A DNA stretch of 64,000 bases from Bacillus pumilus. GTDB taxonomy: Bacteria > Bacillota > Bacilli > Bacillales > Bacillaceae. The notes under the pieces were generated by a model, which saw nothing but the letters and a program-made list of their open reading frames with translations, was not told where the DNA came from and made no database searches. The DNA is taken from positions 3,038,001 through 3,102,000 of the forward strand of contig NZ_CP027116.1 of assembly GCF_003431975.1 (NCBI RefSeq), in the 5' to 3' direction. Below, piece after piece: positions 1-8,226 of the stretch (position 1 is its first letter; every line of letters begins with the position of its first letter). Position numbers and translations under genes: made by a program.

Positions 1-12
1 CTGAAGGAGTAG
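1..12 (+). CDS. 3' end of the upstream Mrp antiporter gene (probably mrpD), partial
   Basis: Frame 1 reads Leu-Lys-Glu and then TAG at 10-12, directly before the mrpE start. In Bacillus mrpD precedes mrpE, so these codons are probably the end of MrpD. Only three residues are visible, so the identity rests on gene order alone. Confidence 0.35.
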   Translation: MKE

Positions 13-18
13 ATGAAC

Positions 19-498
19 ATGGCCTTTCAAATATTATTAAACGCTCTCCTCGCCTTTACCTGGATGTTTATGAATGATACATACACGGCCTCAGGCTTTG
101 TATCAGGATATATACTTGGGATGGTCGCTATTTTTATGCTGCGGCGTTTCTTCCCGCAACGTTTTTACGGCTTTGCTCTTTATTCCATTTTCAAGCTAGT
201 GGTCATTTTCATTCGAGAACTGCTTCTTGCCAATTTAAGTGTGCTCAAGACGATTTTGTCTCCGAAGCTTCAAATCAAGCCAGGGATATTCGCCTTTCGT
301 ACAGACTTAAAACGGGATTGGGAAATTACTGTGCTGGCTAATTTAATTACGTTGACTCCAGGAACACTCGTAATCGATATATCAGATGATCGATCGATTT
401 TATACATTCATGCGATGGATATTGAAGATGCTGAAAAAGCCATTCATGATATTCGTGTATCATTTGAAAAAGCCATTCAGGAGGTGAGCAGTAAATAA
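19..498 (+). CDS. mrpE: Na+/H+ antiporter Mrp subunit E
   Basis: MrpE is a membrane subunit of the multi-subunit Mrp (Sha) cation/proton antiporter, which exports Na+ and supports alkali tolerance. The product (159 aa) starts MAFQILLN, has hydrophobic N-terminal segments, and carries the family core PGIFAFRTDLKRDWEI followed by LITLTPGTLVIDISDD. An ATG at 13 is also in frame, but the AAGGAG at 4-9 is correctly spaced (9 nt) for the ATG at 19, and the B. subtilis protein starts with the same MAFQILLN. The stop codon abuts the mrpF start at 498, so the two are translationally coupled. Confidence 0.95.
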   Translation: MAFQILLNALLAFTWMFMNDTYTASGFVSGYILGMVAIFMLRRFFPQRFYGFALYSIFKLVVIFIRELLLANLSVLKTILSPKLQIKPGIFAFRTDLKRDWEITVLANLITLTPGTLVIDISDDRSILYIHAMDIEDAEKAIHDIRVSFEKAIQEVSSK

Positions 499-779
499 TG
501 GATACCATTTTACAAATATCACTCGGCATTCTCGCCTTGTCTACTTTACTTTTTGTCATTCGGGTCATTAAAGGACCCTCCATTCCAGACCGTGTGAGTG
601 CACTTGATGCGGTAGGGATTAATTTAATTGGGATGACAGCCATTGTGTCCATCTTACTGAAGACAACTACATTCTTTGAGATTGTTTTACTGCTCGGCAT
701 TCTTGCGTTTATCGGCACCGTCGCTTTTTCTAAATTCCTTGAGAAAGGGGAAGTGATTGAAAATGATCGTCATCGCTAA
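498..779 (+). CDS. mrpF: Na+/H+ antiporter Mrp subunit F
   Basis: Small (93 aa) integral membrane subunit of the Mrp antiporter with three predicted transmembrane helices. The motif [24 protein letters not shown] is characteristic of MrpF. It begins at the last base of the mrpE stop codon and its 3' end overlaps the start of mrpG by about 20 bp, as is usual for this tightly coupled operon. Confidence 0.95.
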   Translation: MDTILQISLGILALSTLLFVIRVIKGPSIPDRVSALDAVGINLIGMTAIVSILLKTTTFFEIVLLLGILAFIGTVAFSKFLEKGEVIENDRHR

Positions 780-1137
780 AGCCATCGTGATCTTTTTCAT
801 CTTGCTTGGCGCCATTTTGTGTCTCGTCTCAGCTATTGGTTTACTTCGATTGCCAGATGTTTATACACGTATGCATGCTGCGTCAAAAGCTTCAACACTT
901 GGTGTTGTCCTGATATTAGTTGGGGTATTCTTTCATGAATGGTTTCTTGCCGGCATCATCTCTGCGAAGATTTTGCTCGGGATTGTCTTTATCTTCTTAA
1001 CAGCTCCAGTCGGGGCACACTTGATTGGAAGAGCCGCCTACAATACTGGGGTCAAGATGGACAAACGAAGCGTCCAAGATGATTATGGCGGTTTTCGCAA
1101 CTTCGTGATTAAACGAAAAGAAGACTCGTATCTATAA
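757..1137 (+). CDS. mrpG: Na+/H+ antiporter Mrp subunit G
   Basis: Last subunit of the Mrp antiporter (124-126 aa), with three hydrophobic segments and the family motif [22 protein letters not shown]. The start is either TTG 757 or ATG 763; both use the GGGG-rich Shine-Dalgarno at 747-750 inside mrpF. It is followed by a strong hairpin, so it closes the operon. Confidence 0.93.
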   Translation: MKMIVIAKAIVIFFILLGAILCLVSAIGLLRLPDVYTRMHAASKASTLGVVLILVGVFFHEWFLAGIISAKILLGIVFIFLTAPVGAHLIGRAAYNTGVKMDKRSVQDDYGGFRNFVIKRKEDSYL

Positions 1138-1152
1138 AGCTTTTGTCAATTG

Positions 1153-1184
1153 AATGAAGGCCCTCACATGTGAGGGCCTTCATT
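1153..1184 (+). terminator. mrp operon terminator
   Basis: A 32-bp perfect palindrome (16-bp arms meeting at 1168/1169, core GGCCCTCACA) lies 15 bp past the mrpG stop and is followed by TATTTC. It is a very stable hairpin with a modest U-tract on the plus strand. Confidence 0.75.
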
Positions 1185-1204
1185 TATTTCTACCGCTAAA
1201 CCTA

Positions 1205-1236
1205 AAAAAAGCTTCCGCTGCACCGGGAGCTTTTTT
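1205..1236 (-). terminator. yuxO/com operon terminator
   Basis: On the minus strand GCTCCCG and CGGAAGC pair around a 6-nt loop and are followed by TTTTTT; an A-run lies on the other side. It overlaps the yuxO stop codon and so ends the com-yuxO transcripts. The symmetry may also stop read-through from mrp. Confidence 0.75.
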
Positions 1237-1624
1237 ATATACGATCAATGACAGCAAGTGTGCACCTTGACGTACAGATGTGCCGGTCTCGATCATCCTT
1301 TATATCGATTTGAAATACCATCGTACGGCGCCCTACATGTACAGGAACAGCTGTCGCTGTCACCACGCCATCACGCACAGATTTTAAATGATTGGCATTG
1401 ATTTCAATACCTGAGCAAACCTGCTGGGTTAAGTCTAAATGAGCCGCAGCCCCCATGCTTGCCACTGTTTCTGCAAGAGCAGCAGATGCTCCTCCATGCA
1501 GGAGTCCAAATGGCTGTTTTGTTCTGTGATCAACTGGCATTGTGGCCACGCAGCGTGATTTATTGCACTCTACAATCTCAATCCCCAGTGCTTCAAGCAA
1601 TGTATTTGATTCACTCACTTCCAT
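1235..1624 (-). CDS. yuxO: Hotdog-fold acyl-CoA thioesterase YuxO (ComA2)
   Basis: PaaI-type hotdog thioesterase of 129 aa. B. subtilis YuxO is annotated as a putative 1,4-dihydroxy-2-naphthoyl-CoA hydrolase of menaquinone synthesis. The signature GLLHGGASAALAETVASMGA, with the HGG turn and the catalytic acidic residue on the following helix, is present. The ATG at 1624 is preceded by GGGAG. It lies 23 bp downstream of comA on the same strand, as in B. subtilis, and is probably co-transcribed with it. The exact substrate is inferred from the family. Confidence 0.88.
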   Translation of the reverse strand: MEVSESNTLLEALGIEIVECNKSRCVATMPVDHRTKQPFGLLHGGASAALAETVASMGAAAHLDLTQQVCSGIEINANHLKSVRDGVVTATAVPVHVGRRTMVFQIDIKDDRDRHICTSRCTLAVIDRI

Positions 1625-1647
1625 CAGGATTCTCTCCCTTCACCCGT

Positions 1648-2289
1648 TTACAGCACACTTTCAGATTTTGCAATTAACACCGCTTCAGTTCGTGATCCTA
1701 CATTCAGCTTATTAAAGATGGACGTCAAACTATATTCAATCGAGCGTTTGCTCAAATGAAGCACATCGGCAATCTCTTGGTTCGTATATCCTTTTTCCAC
1801 TTCTCTGAGGATCAAACACTCCCGCTCTGTTAACAGATCGTGATCGGTCTGCTGCGCCTGTTCTGGCTTTTCTTGCTGTTGTGAAATTAATTTCTTTAAA
1901 TAGGATAGCTGAATGACAACTTCTCCTTGCAATGTGCGGTGTATGTATTCAATAATTTTGTCCTTTGTCTCTGTTTTACTAATGGCACCGTGCAATCCAG
2001 CCCGAATGGCCTCTTCAAAATAATCATCTACTTCATACCCTGTATAAATGATAATTTTCACTTTCTGGTTCGTTTCTAAAATTTGCTTCGCAATGTCCAT
2101 TCCATTGATATCCCCGAGATTTAAATCCATCAAAATCACATCATAGATGGAAAAGTCATGCGTCTTTAAAAAGGCGGCTTCTGCATCAGGACTTAAACAA
2201 TCGACTGATAGCTGCTGATCTGATTCTAATATGCTTTTTGTCCCTTCCATGACAGCCGGATGATCATCAATGACCAATATCTTCTTCAT
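1648..2289 (-). CDS. comA: Two-component response regulator ComA
   Basis: Response regulator of the ComX quorum-sensing system (213 aa). The receiver domain (about 1-120) has DD at 8-9, the phosphoacceptor Asp55 in ILMDLNLG, Thr in IIYTGYE, and Lys in SKTE. A LuxR/FixJ helix-turn-helix (about 150-210) contains LTERECLILREVEKGYTNQEIADVLHLSKRSIEYSLTSI in consecutive segments. In B. subtilis phospho-ComA activates srfA, degQ and rap genes at TTGCGG-N4-CCGCAA sites. A good Shine-Dalgarno (AAAGGGAGG) precedes the ATG. A hairpin separates it from comP. Confidence 0.96.
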   Translation of the reverse strand: MKKILVIDDHPAVMEGTKSILESDQQLSVDCLSPDAEAAFLKTHDFSIYDVILMDLNLGDINGMDIAKQILETNQKVKIIIYTGYEVDDYFEEAIRAGLHGAISKTETKDKIIEYIHRTLQGEVVIQLSYLKKLISQQQEKPEQAQQTDHDLLTERECLILREVEKGYTNQEIADVLHLSKRSIEYSLTSIFNKLNVGSRTEAVLIAKSESVL

Positions 2290-2329
2290 GTCTTCCTCCC
2301 TTTAAATCACTCACTTCCATTTTATATAA

Positions 2330-2353
2330 AAGACTTGGCAGATGCCAAGTCTT
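2330..2353 (-). terminator. Hairpin between comP and comA
   Basis: AAGACTTGGCA and TGCCAAGTCTT form an 11-bp stem with a 2-nt spacer, followed on the minus strand by TTATATAAAA. It looks like an intrinsic terminator or stabilising 3' hairpin for the comQXP message. Because comA follows on the same strand, read-through or a separate comA promoter must exist. Confidence 0.55.
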
Positions 2354-2369
2354 ATTCCTTAATAAATCG

Positions 2370-4682
2370 TTACAATTCCATTTCAATTTTCACCTTGAGC
2401 CCTTTTTCAGGGGCTGTGTGAATGTGAAGTTTCCCATTTAACGCCTTGACCCGTTCTCTAATTCCCGATAGGCCCATGCTCATGGTGTGCTGATCAAGAT
2501 GACTTGCATCAAAACCGACACCATCATCCTCGTAGTGAAGAACAACCTGATCTTTAATACAAATCAGCATCACCAGCACTTGGGTGGCTTGAGAATGCTT
2601 CAATGCATTGGATAACAGCTCCTGAACAATCCGGTAAATATTCAGCTGAGAGTCAATATCAATGTCCAGCTCTTTATCAAAGCGTGTCGTATTCAGCCGG
2701 ATATGAAACGGTGCAACCTCCTGAATTTGAGAAGTCAGCTTCGATATCGCCTTGACTAAACCTAGATCATACAATAGCTGTGGCCGAAGTTCATGACATG
2801 TTTCTCTCGTGGTTTGAATCACCTTAGACATTTGCTCGTTCCATGAGATAAGAGATTGTTCAATAGATGTGGGGCATTGATCATTTTGGAAATTCGTTAA
2901 AAACATCTCTGACTGCCTTTTCAGCGATATCAAATCCTGCAGCACAGAATCATGAAGATCTCTCGCTAAATCGGAGCGCTGCTTTTCCTCCATCGCAAAC
3001 ATCACTTTTTTCAGCCATGCGGGATTCGCTTCACGCTGCTTCAAATCTTCAAGATGCTCCATCAATTCTTCGATCTTGACGACATTCTCTAAACTGACAC
3101 TAGTATAAAAAGCCAATGTTTTCAGCCAAGAAATCTCATCTCGGGTTAATTTCGGTGTCTGTAAATTGGATAAACAGCAAATCACAAACGAGTGCCCGCC
3201 CCGCTCGCCAATTTTCATCATAAACCCTTTATCAAGCTCAATGATTTTCCCGACTTCACCTAAAATATCTTGAAATTGATCCACATACACTTTCCATAGG
3301 CTGCTACCTTCTGTTGACTCATCGACTTCTTTTATTTGTCCATCAGGTTTCACCTCAAGGACAAAGGCTTTATTGACAATGAGAACTTCTAATATCGTAT
3401 ATTTCAAATGATACAGTACTTGATGAAGAGATGATGCTTCACGAATGAGCTGTGTAAATTTAAACACACTATCCTGATAATTATACTTCTCAGAAAAACG
3501 TTTCAGCCGGAAGCGGAAATCTAGAATTTCTTTGAAATAAAAGACCGCAAGCATGAGTGTATAAGTGATTAAGGCGAGCTTCAAAGTGTACTTCAAGTCT
3601 TCTGGTTTCTGCAAAATGTAAAATGTGACGACAACGAAAATAGTCGGTGTGATCGCTAGAAAACCATAGTACCTCAGTCTACTAATCAGAAAATCCATAT
3701 TGTAAAGCTTGTTCGTCATAAATTGATACACGAGTGAAAAAGGAATGAGCAAGACAAAAGAAGTTAAGAAAAAGGGATCTACCACATAAATACGAAACAA
3801 AACATATGGAATTGCAAATAAAAAGATAAATGGACAAAATGCTATGATATTTATCATGACAAAAAACTTTAAAACAGACCCCTGCTCTGTCTCTTTATAT
3901 TTCCGCATTCCATTGATAATCACTTTGAATGACATAATAATAGAAGCGAAAAAGAATAAAAGATTTAAACTTGGCATGTATCTCGCTATCGCCGAATCAA
4001 TCGGAACAAATAACTCTATTACTAGATTAATTATAGGAAGACTATATAAAAAGCGAATTGTTTTTTGAGTCGTTATATGCAGGTCAAACTCTTTGAAATA
4101 TTGATAAATGAAATGAATATAAAAGATAAATACACTTGATAAACAAAATACGATCACATAATGGCTAAATCTCTCACCAATACCTGATGTACCTGCACTA
4201 AGATATCCGATACAAATCGTTAATAAAAATAAAACTAAAAGAAATGCTGATTTTCGCTGGGCCTCTTTGTTAATTCGAATGATAAAGAAGATACAAAATA
4301 AACAAATTGAATACAGGATGAGAGGTATTAAATAGACAAATAAACTTTCTTGACCAATCAATGTCTTATTTTTTAGGGTGATCATTTGGTTGCCTCTTTG
4401 AATATCAATTCTTTGCACATTCCTAAGCTCACCATTGATCAAATGATCTTTGTTGTTAGCAGGTTCCCCATTGATTTTAAGTATAATATCTCCTTCTTCT
4501 AATCCTGATGTGTAGGCTAAAGAAAGATATTCAACTTTGACAACTTCTGCTTGACCGTTCTTGTTCTCCGCTACACGTGCTCCATTAAAAATATCAAATA
4601 CATAAATATATGAAACATAGATCACAAATAAAAAAGACAGAAAAACTAAAAAAGCAGATAGTTTCGTATAAGTTATCTTCAT
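2370..4682 (-). CDS. comP: Membrane sensor histidine kinase ComP (ComX receptor)
   Basis: Quorum-sensing receptor kinase of 770 aa. A transmembrane helix (about 10-28) is followed by an extracellular PDZ-like segment (about 40-105, LEEGDIILKINGEP), then roughly seven more helices up to about residue 385. The cytoplasmic part has a HisKA_3 dimerisation domain with phosphoacceptor His577 (LARDLHDSVLQ) and a HATPase_c domain with N-box ELLSNALKHSQ, G1 box EDDGVGFD and G2 box MGLSGIRERV. The membrane half diverges and is AT-rich, as expected of a receptor that co-evolves with its local ComX variant. It starts 53 bp after the comX stop. Confidence 0.95.
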   Translation of the reverse strand: MKITYTKLSAFLVFLSFLFVIYVSYIYVFDIFNGARVAENKNGQAEVVKVEYLSLAYTSGLEEGDIILKINGEPANNKDHLINGELRNVQRIDIQRGNQMITLKNKTLIGQESLFVYLIPLILYSICLFCIFFIIRINKEAQRKSAFLLVLFLLTICIGYLSAGTSGIGERFSHYVIVFCLSSVFIFYIHFIYQYFKEFDLHITTQKTIRFLYSLPIINLVIELFVPIDSAIARYMPSLNLLFFFASIIMSFKVIINGMRKYKETEQGSVLKFFVMINIIAFCPFIFLFAIPYVLFRIYVVDPFFLTSFVLLIPFSLVYQFMTNKLYNMDFLISRLRYYGFLAITPTIFVVVTFYILQKPEDLKYTLKLALITYTLMLAVFYFKEILDFRFRLKRFSEKYNYQDSVFKFTQLIREASSLHQVLYHLKYTILEVLIVNKAFVLEVKPDGQIKEVDESTEGSSLWKVYVDQFQDILGEVGKIIELDKGFMMKIGERGGHSFVICCLSNLQTPKLTRDEISWLKTLAFYTSVSLENVVKIEELMEHLEDLKQREANPAWLKKVMFAMEEKQRSDLARDLHDSVLQDLISLKRQSEMFLTNFQNDQCPTSIEQSLISWNEQMSKVIQTTRETCHELRPQLLYDLGLVKAISKLTSQIQEVAPFHIRLNTTRFDKELDIDIDSQLNIYRIVQELLSNALKHSQATQVLVMLICIKDQVVLHYEDDGVGFDASHLDQHTMSMGLSGIRERVKALNGKLHIHTAPEKGLKVKIEMEL

Positions 4683-4735
4683 GTAAAAAACATCCTTAAC
4701 TGGAGAACTTTTAAATCATTTTTAAATGAATCGTA

Positions 4736-4906
4736 TCATTTATAGTACCATATATAATCTGCAGACATTTGCCCTTTTTTAATCCCCTGAATGATTGCTT
4801 TCATGGTTTGCTCATCTGTATGAATTAAACTTGCATTCCCTAAGTCCAATTCATTCACAACACCAGGATTTTCCACTAAATATGCAATAACATTTTGAAT
4901 GTTCAA
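4736..4906 (-). CDS. comX: ComX competence pheromone precursor
   Basis: Unannotated small gene of 56 codons between comQ and comP. It starts with TTG at 4906 and ends with TGA at 4736. The start overlaps the comQ stop by 4 nt and has a near-perfect Shine-Dalgarno (AAGGAGGG at 4920-4913). The product begins MNIQNVIAYLVENPG and ends MSADYIWYYK; Trp53, four residues from the end, is the expected site for ComQ-catalysed prenylation. Family pre-pheromones are of this size, with a conserved Trp near the C-terminus and otherwise hypervariable sequence. The mature peptide should be a short modified C-terminal fragment; its exact cleavage point cannot be read from the sequence. Confidence 0.9.
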   Translation of the reverse strand: MNIQNVIAYLVENPGVVNELDLGNASLIHTDEQTMKAIIQGIKKGQMSADYIWYYK

Positions 4907-5817
4907 TCATTGCCCTCCTTTGTCATAAATGCATATAATTGTTCCTTCTTCGTTTTAGGTAAATCAAGTTGTTCCATTTCACGCTTCATTTTTAACAGCA
5001 TAATCTCTCTCATCGATACCATGTACTGAGTCAAACCAGCTTCAAGTAACTTCTGCTTCAATTGAAACGGCTTTTGCTCTGACTCATCCAGCCGCTTAGA
5101 AAAGAAGGAAAGAAGCTCTTGACTGGCATCGTTAAAACGTCTTTGTAAATAACTGAATGCAAGCGTTTGTTTTTTTTGAAAATCTCCGTTTGTTTTTGAA
5201 AATAACGCAAAAAAATCGTTACTGATCTGTTCAGCAACACCATAATATATCGAATAAGATTCCACAGTGGCGTTTATTTTTCCTGTCGCTAAATAAACAC
5301 CCAGTACGCTAGAAAGAGCTGTTAAAGATCCTGATTTTTTCCTTAAAACCTCTACACACTCTTCTTCTGTTCCATGCAGATGACGCAAATCCTCATGCTG
5401 CCCTTCCATAGACATTTTGATGAAGTGGAACAGTTTCTCTATTAGTTGAGAATTATTTTCACAAATTGATGTGATGAATTGGATACTCACCGTATACAAA
5501 TACGTAGAAGCATTGATGGCCACTCCTTGGTTGACGTTCATCCAAGGATACGAGTCATTGTCCTGATCTTCAATATCATCTAATATATCGGCAGATAAGA
5601 TAAGAAGTTCAATCCCTGCTGCCAGTTTTGTAATCGGTTGCTTGTCTTGTCCGCCAAATGCCTTATAATGCTGGTAAGCCAATTGACCAAGAGGAAATTC
5701 TTTTTTTCTATCTGTAAATTTCAAAAGCAGTTTTTGTAAATCATTCTGCCTGACTGCAAGTTGAATAAAATCAGACATATTCTGCTTGATTTTCGTATTC
5801 TCTAGATAGTTTAGCAT
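4903..5817 (-). CDS. comQ: ComX isoprenyl transferase ComQ
   Basis: Polyprenyl synthase-like enzyme (304 aa) that attaches a prenyl group to the ComX tryptophan and is needed for pheromone maturation. The first aspartate-rich motif DDIED is at 80-84 (ILSADILDDIEDQDND). No second clear DDxxD motif is visible, which is usual for ComQ. The sequence is strongly diverged from the B. subtilis 168 protein but has the same length and place. Its 3' end overlaps comX. The start ATG at 5817 has a poorly placed Shine-Dalgarno (GAGGT 12 nt upstream; AAAGGAGG lies further away), which may limit expression. Confidence 0.92.
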   Translation of the reverse strand: MLNYLENTKIKQNMSDFIQLAVRQNDLQKLLLKFTDRKKEFPLGQLAYQHYKAFGGQDKQPITKLAAGIELLILSADILDDIEDQDNDSYPWMNVNQGVAINASTYLYTVSIQFITSICENNSQLIEKLFHFIKMSMEGQHEDLRHLHGTEEECVEVLRKKSGSLTALSSVLGVYLATGKINATVESYSIYYGVAEQISNDFFALFSKTNGDFQKKQTLAFSYLQRRFNDASQELLSFFSKRLDESEQKPFQLKQKLLEAGLTQYMVSMREIMLLKMKREMEQLDLPKTKKEQLYAFMTKEGND

Positions 5818-5899
5818 ACTCGATGTTGTACCTCACCCTTCCTCCTTTTATTTTACTAAAAAGACATGAGTAAATGTCCACTGACATCACTATTTAACA

Positions 5900-5928
5900 A
5901 TTATATAATAATATATCCTTTTTTTGTA
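5900..5928 (-). promoter_or_regulatory. Possible comQXP promoter
   Basis: On the minus strand a consensus -10 TATAAT (5905-5900) lies 83 bp upstream of the comQ start, with a weak -35 TACAAA (5928-5923) at 17 bp. The surroundings are very AT-rich, so chance matches are likely. Confidence 0.35.
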
Positions 5929-5937
5929 TGTATTTGG

Positions 5938-5970
5938 ATAAAAAAAAGACTTGATGATTATCAAGTCTTT
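5938..5970 (-). terminator. degQ terminator
   Basis: AAAGACTTGAT and ATCAAGTCTTT form an 11-bp stem around a 5-nt loop, followed on the minus strand by a run of T residues. It overlaps the end of degQ and separates it from comQ, which must therefore have its own promoter. Confidence 0.8.
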
Positions 5971-6109
5971 AAGAAATTTTCACATATTCATATTTGTCGT
6001 ATTGATCAATGCTTTTGTTAATGTTATGAAGAGAAGCTGTTGTTTCTCTAATTTCGTTTTCAAGTTTCCATAATAATTGTTTAAGTTCTTCGATTTCATA
6101 CTTTTCCAT
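5969..6109 (-). CDS. degQ: Degradation enzyme regulation protein DegQ
   Basis: 46-aa regulator that stimulates phosphotransfer from DegS to DegU and thereby affects extracellular protease production, motility and competence choices. The sequence MEKYEIEELKQLLWKLENEI...NINKSIDQYDKYEYVKIS matches DegQ over its whole length. A longer in-frame reading from 6217 is possible, but the ATG at 6109 has a clear Shine-Dalgarno (AAGGAGAG) and gives exactly the family length. ComA and DegU control degQ in B. subtilis; a ComA-like box lies about 130 bp upstream. Confidence 0.93.
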   Translation of the reverse strand: MEKYEIEELKQLLWKLENEIRETTASLHNINKSIDQYDKYEYVKIS

Positions 6110-6238
6110 CGATTCCACTCTCCTTTTTTGGAAGATCAATGTATTTGTGTATGGTGATTGGGTCATAAGTATTTGATCTGTTACTAACAGTGTAAATGCA
6201 ATTGAGTATTTTTTCACCGAAAAGTATGCACAAAATGT

Positions 6239-6254
6239 GTGCGTGATACCGCAA
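6239..6254 (-). promoter_or_regulatory. Putative ComA-binding site upstream of degQ
   Basis: Read on the minus strand it is TTGCGG-TATC-ACGCAC: the left half matches the ComA half-site perfectly and the right half matches CCGCAA at 4 of 6 positions, with the correct 4-nt spacing. It lies 130 bp before the degQ start, in line with ComA activation of degQ. Two more TTGCGG half-sites on the same strand occur at 6449-6454 and 6482-6487 without good partners. The rest of 6110-6614 holds no credible gene. Confidence 0.55.
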
Positions 6255-6614
6255 AATTCAATAGGTCTTTTTTCATCATTTTCTGACTTTTCAAATCATA
6301 CTTTTATCTTAATTTCAAAGGAACTTCGTCATTTTTGCGACAGGAATAGGCATCATTCGTCACACTTCTCTCACAACAGAACGTACGATCCCTTCTATAA
6401 CCTTTGTTTTACGTGTCATAGGTCAGACGACAGACCCTATTGTGGACACCGCAATTTTTTGGCGACATTCACCGAAATTGACCGCAAAAGTACCTATTTT
6501 TATGTTGGATTTATAAAGGTAGAAAGATCATTTTGATTCTTTATTCTGATTTTCTACATACATTTAGAACAGATATCCGTCCAAATTCACGTCAATGAGA
6601 GAAGAGGTGACCAT

Positions 6615-6968
6615 GTGTTTTACTATGTTCCTTATCCTGCCTTGCAGGTTCCCGCAATGAGCCGCGCATACCCGCGCACGCCTATGACTTTTCCTCCAGT
6701 AGATGCCCACTCGTTTCAACGGGCCGCAAAGGAATCAGCCCGTCTTGTTGCTGATGCTTCACTCATTACACAACAGGTTTCCGGCTCACTTTCGTTTGCA
6801 CAGCGCATCATGGAAGCTGCTGAGCGCTCTGATTCGACAAGTGTCATCCGCATGCTGAAGCAAATCGGTGTGAAAAGTAACATTGACATCCGCTTTAGTC
6901 CAGAAGGCATTCGTATCTACTTATCTCTCACCTCCAGCAGACTTTTCCTCCTTTTACAGTGGGCATAA
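6615..6968 (+). CDS. yuzC: Conserved small protein YuzC
   Basis: 117-aa protein of unknown function. Its layout resembles B. subtilis YuzC, which sits next to degQ: an N-terminal aromatic/proline start (FYYVPYPALQVPA), an amphipathic middle with SFAQRIMEAAERS, and a C-terminal segment ending in DIRFSPEGIRIYL and a hydrophobic tail. It starts with GTG at 6615 after AGAGGTGA; an overlapping ATG at 6613 is out of frame. It is monocistronic and transcribed away from degQ. Assignment rests on position and remembered similarity. Confidence 0.65.
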   Translation: MFYYVPYPALQVPAMSRAYPRTPMTFPPVDAHSFQRAAKESARLVADASLITQQVSGSLSFAQRIMEAAERSDSTSVIRMLKQIGVKSNIDIRFSPEGIRIYLSLTSSRLFLLLQWA

Positions 6969-7002
6969 AAAAAAGCCGCTCTGACGTGAGCGGCTTTTCT
7001 CA
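6966..7002. terminator. Bidirectional terminator yuzC / pdeH
   Basis: AAAAAGCCGCTC and GAGCGGCTTTT arms flank a short loop between two convergent genes, with A/T runs on both sides. Confidence 0.8.
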
Positions 7003-8226
7003 AGATTCAAACATTTTATGACACCATTCAATGGCTTCTATATAGCAGCCGTAGGCTTCTTGCTTCGGGAGTTCCCCATTTAACATCTCATCATCCCATT
7101 CATTACGTTCAATCCGTTTGGCCACATCTAGCACAAATGAATAATCATTTTCATAGCCAAGCAGTGCCTCACCAACTTCATCAGAAAGCGGCAGCTCTTT
7201 CACAAGTTCTGTGATATCTGCCCTGACAAGCGTATCAATAAGAGAAAACATGCCTGTCAGCATATAAGAGGCTGGATGCTTTCGTTCGGTACGACTGGCA
7301 ATTAGTTCACACGTTTTAGCCCGAATGAAGGACATTTTGATAATTTCTTTTTGGCTTGAGTTGGCTTGGACATTCAGTTCTTTAAATGAAAGGATAAAAA
7401 TCCAGCGACGAATTTCATTAAATCCAAGCAGGATAATCGCCTGACGGATACTTTTGATTTGATAAAGACGTCTCATGCCGCCTGAATTTAGCATTTTCAA
7501 TAATTGATATGACAGGGAAAGGTCACTTTCAATAAAATGAGTCACGATCTGGATATTCGGCTGTTCCTTGCTCAGCTCATTTAACAGCTGATGGTACGCA
7601 TGGAAGCTGGTCGATAATGCTCGTCCTGATATGACATGCGGCTCACTAAAGAAATACCCTTGAAACAAATGAAAGCCGGCTTTTAGCGCTTCTTCGTATT
7701 CTTTTCGCGTTTCCACTTTTTCTGCAAGGAATCGAAGTCGATACTTTTTATACGTATGGAGAATATCTCTTCGTTCTTCCGATGTGGTTTTCAGAAAGTC
7801 AATTTTTAAAATATCTATGCAATAGAGGAGTTCGTCAAGTAAATTGTCACTATAATGGGTTCCGCTTAGAAAAAAATCATCCAGTGCAATCGTATACCCC
7901 CATTTTTTTAACTGCTGACACCTTATAATAAGTGCCGGGGTAATCGGTACATTTTCTAATATCTCGATCACAAGCTGATGCGGATCAAAATAGGTGAGCA
8001 GATCAGATGACAGTAAACTTTCGGTGAAATTAATGTAGCATCGTTTGCCTTCTGTCAATGTTTCGATACCGATATTTAAAAAACTGTTAATAATGAGGTC
8101 GGTTGTCGCTTGATCACCGTCTTCAGCGCTATATGTATTGGTTTCACTATCTCTATAAAGCAGCTCATACGATACGACTTGTTCTTTTCTGTTAAAAATA
8201 GGCTGTCTCGCAACAAACACCCTCAA
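7000..8226 (-). CDS. pdeH: c-di-GMP phosphodiesterase PdeH (YuxH), EAL-HDOD protein
   Basis: 408-aa signalling protein with an N-terminal EAL domain (VFVARQPIFNRKEQVVSYELLYRD; the motif reads ELL rather than EAL; TIALDDFFL and KIDFLK follow) and a C-terminal HDOD domain (SLSYQLLKMLNSGGM). B. subtilis YuxH/PdeH is the c-di-GMP phosphodiesterase affecting motility. A reading from ATG 8256 is 10 codons longer, but the only good Shine-Dalgarno (AAAGGAGG, 8244-8237) lies inside that extension and is well placed for TTG 8226, which gives MRVFVARQP like the B. subtilis protein. It is convergent with yuzC. Confidence 0.88.
   Translation of the reverse strand: MRVFVARQPIFNRKEQVVSYELLYRDSETNTYSAEDGDQATTDLIINSFLNIGIETLTEGKRCYINFTESLLSSDLLTYFDPHQLVIEILENVPITPALIIRCQQLKKWGYTIALDDFFLSGTHYSDNLLDELLYCIDILKIDFLKTTSEERRDILHTYKKYRLRFLAEKVETRKEYEEALKAGFHLFQGYFFSEPHVISGRALSTSFHAYHQLLNELSKEQPNIQIVTHFIESDLSLSYQLLKMLNSGGMRRLYQIKSIRQAIILLGFNEIRRWIFILSFKELNVQANSSQKEIIKMSFIRAKTCELIASRTERKHPASYMLTGMFSLIDTLVRADITELVKELPLSDEVGEALLGYENDYSFVLDVAKRIERNEWDDEMLNGELPKQEAYGCYIEAIEWCHKMFES

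Noticed and set aside
6237-6536. 99-codon plus-strand frame upstream of yuzC
   Set aside because: No ribosome-binding site and a Ser/His/Phe-rich product without family resemblance; it lies in the degQ/yuzC control region.
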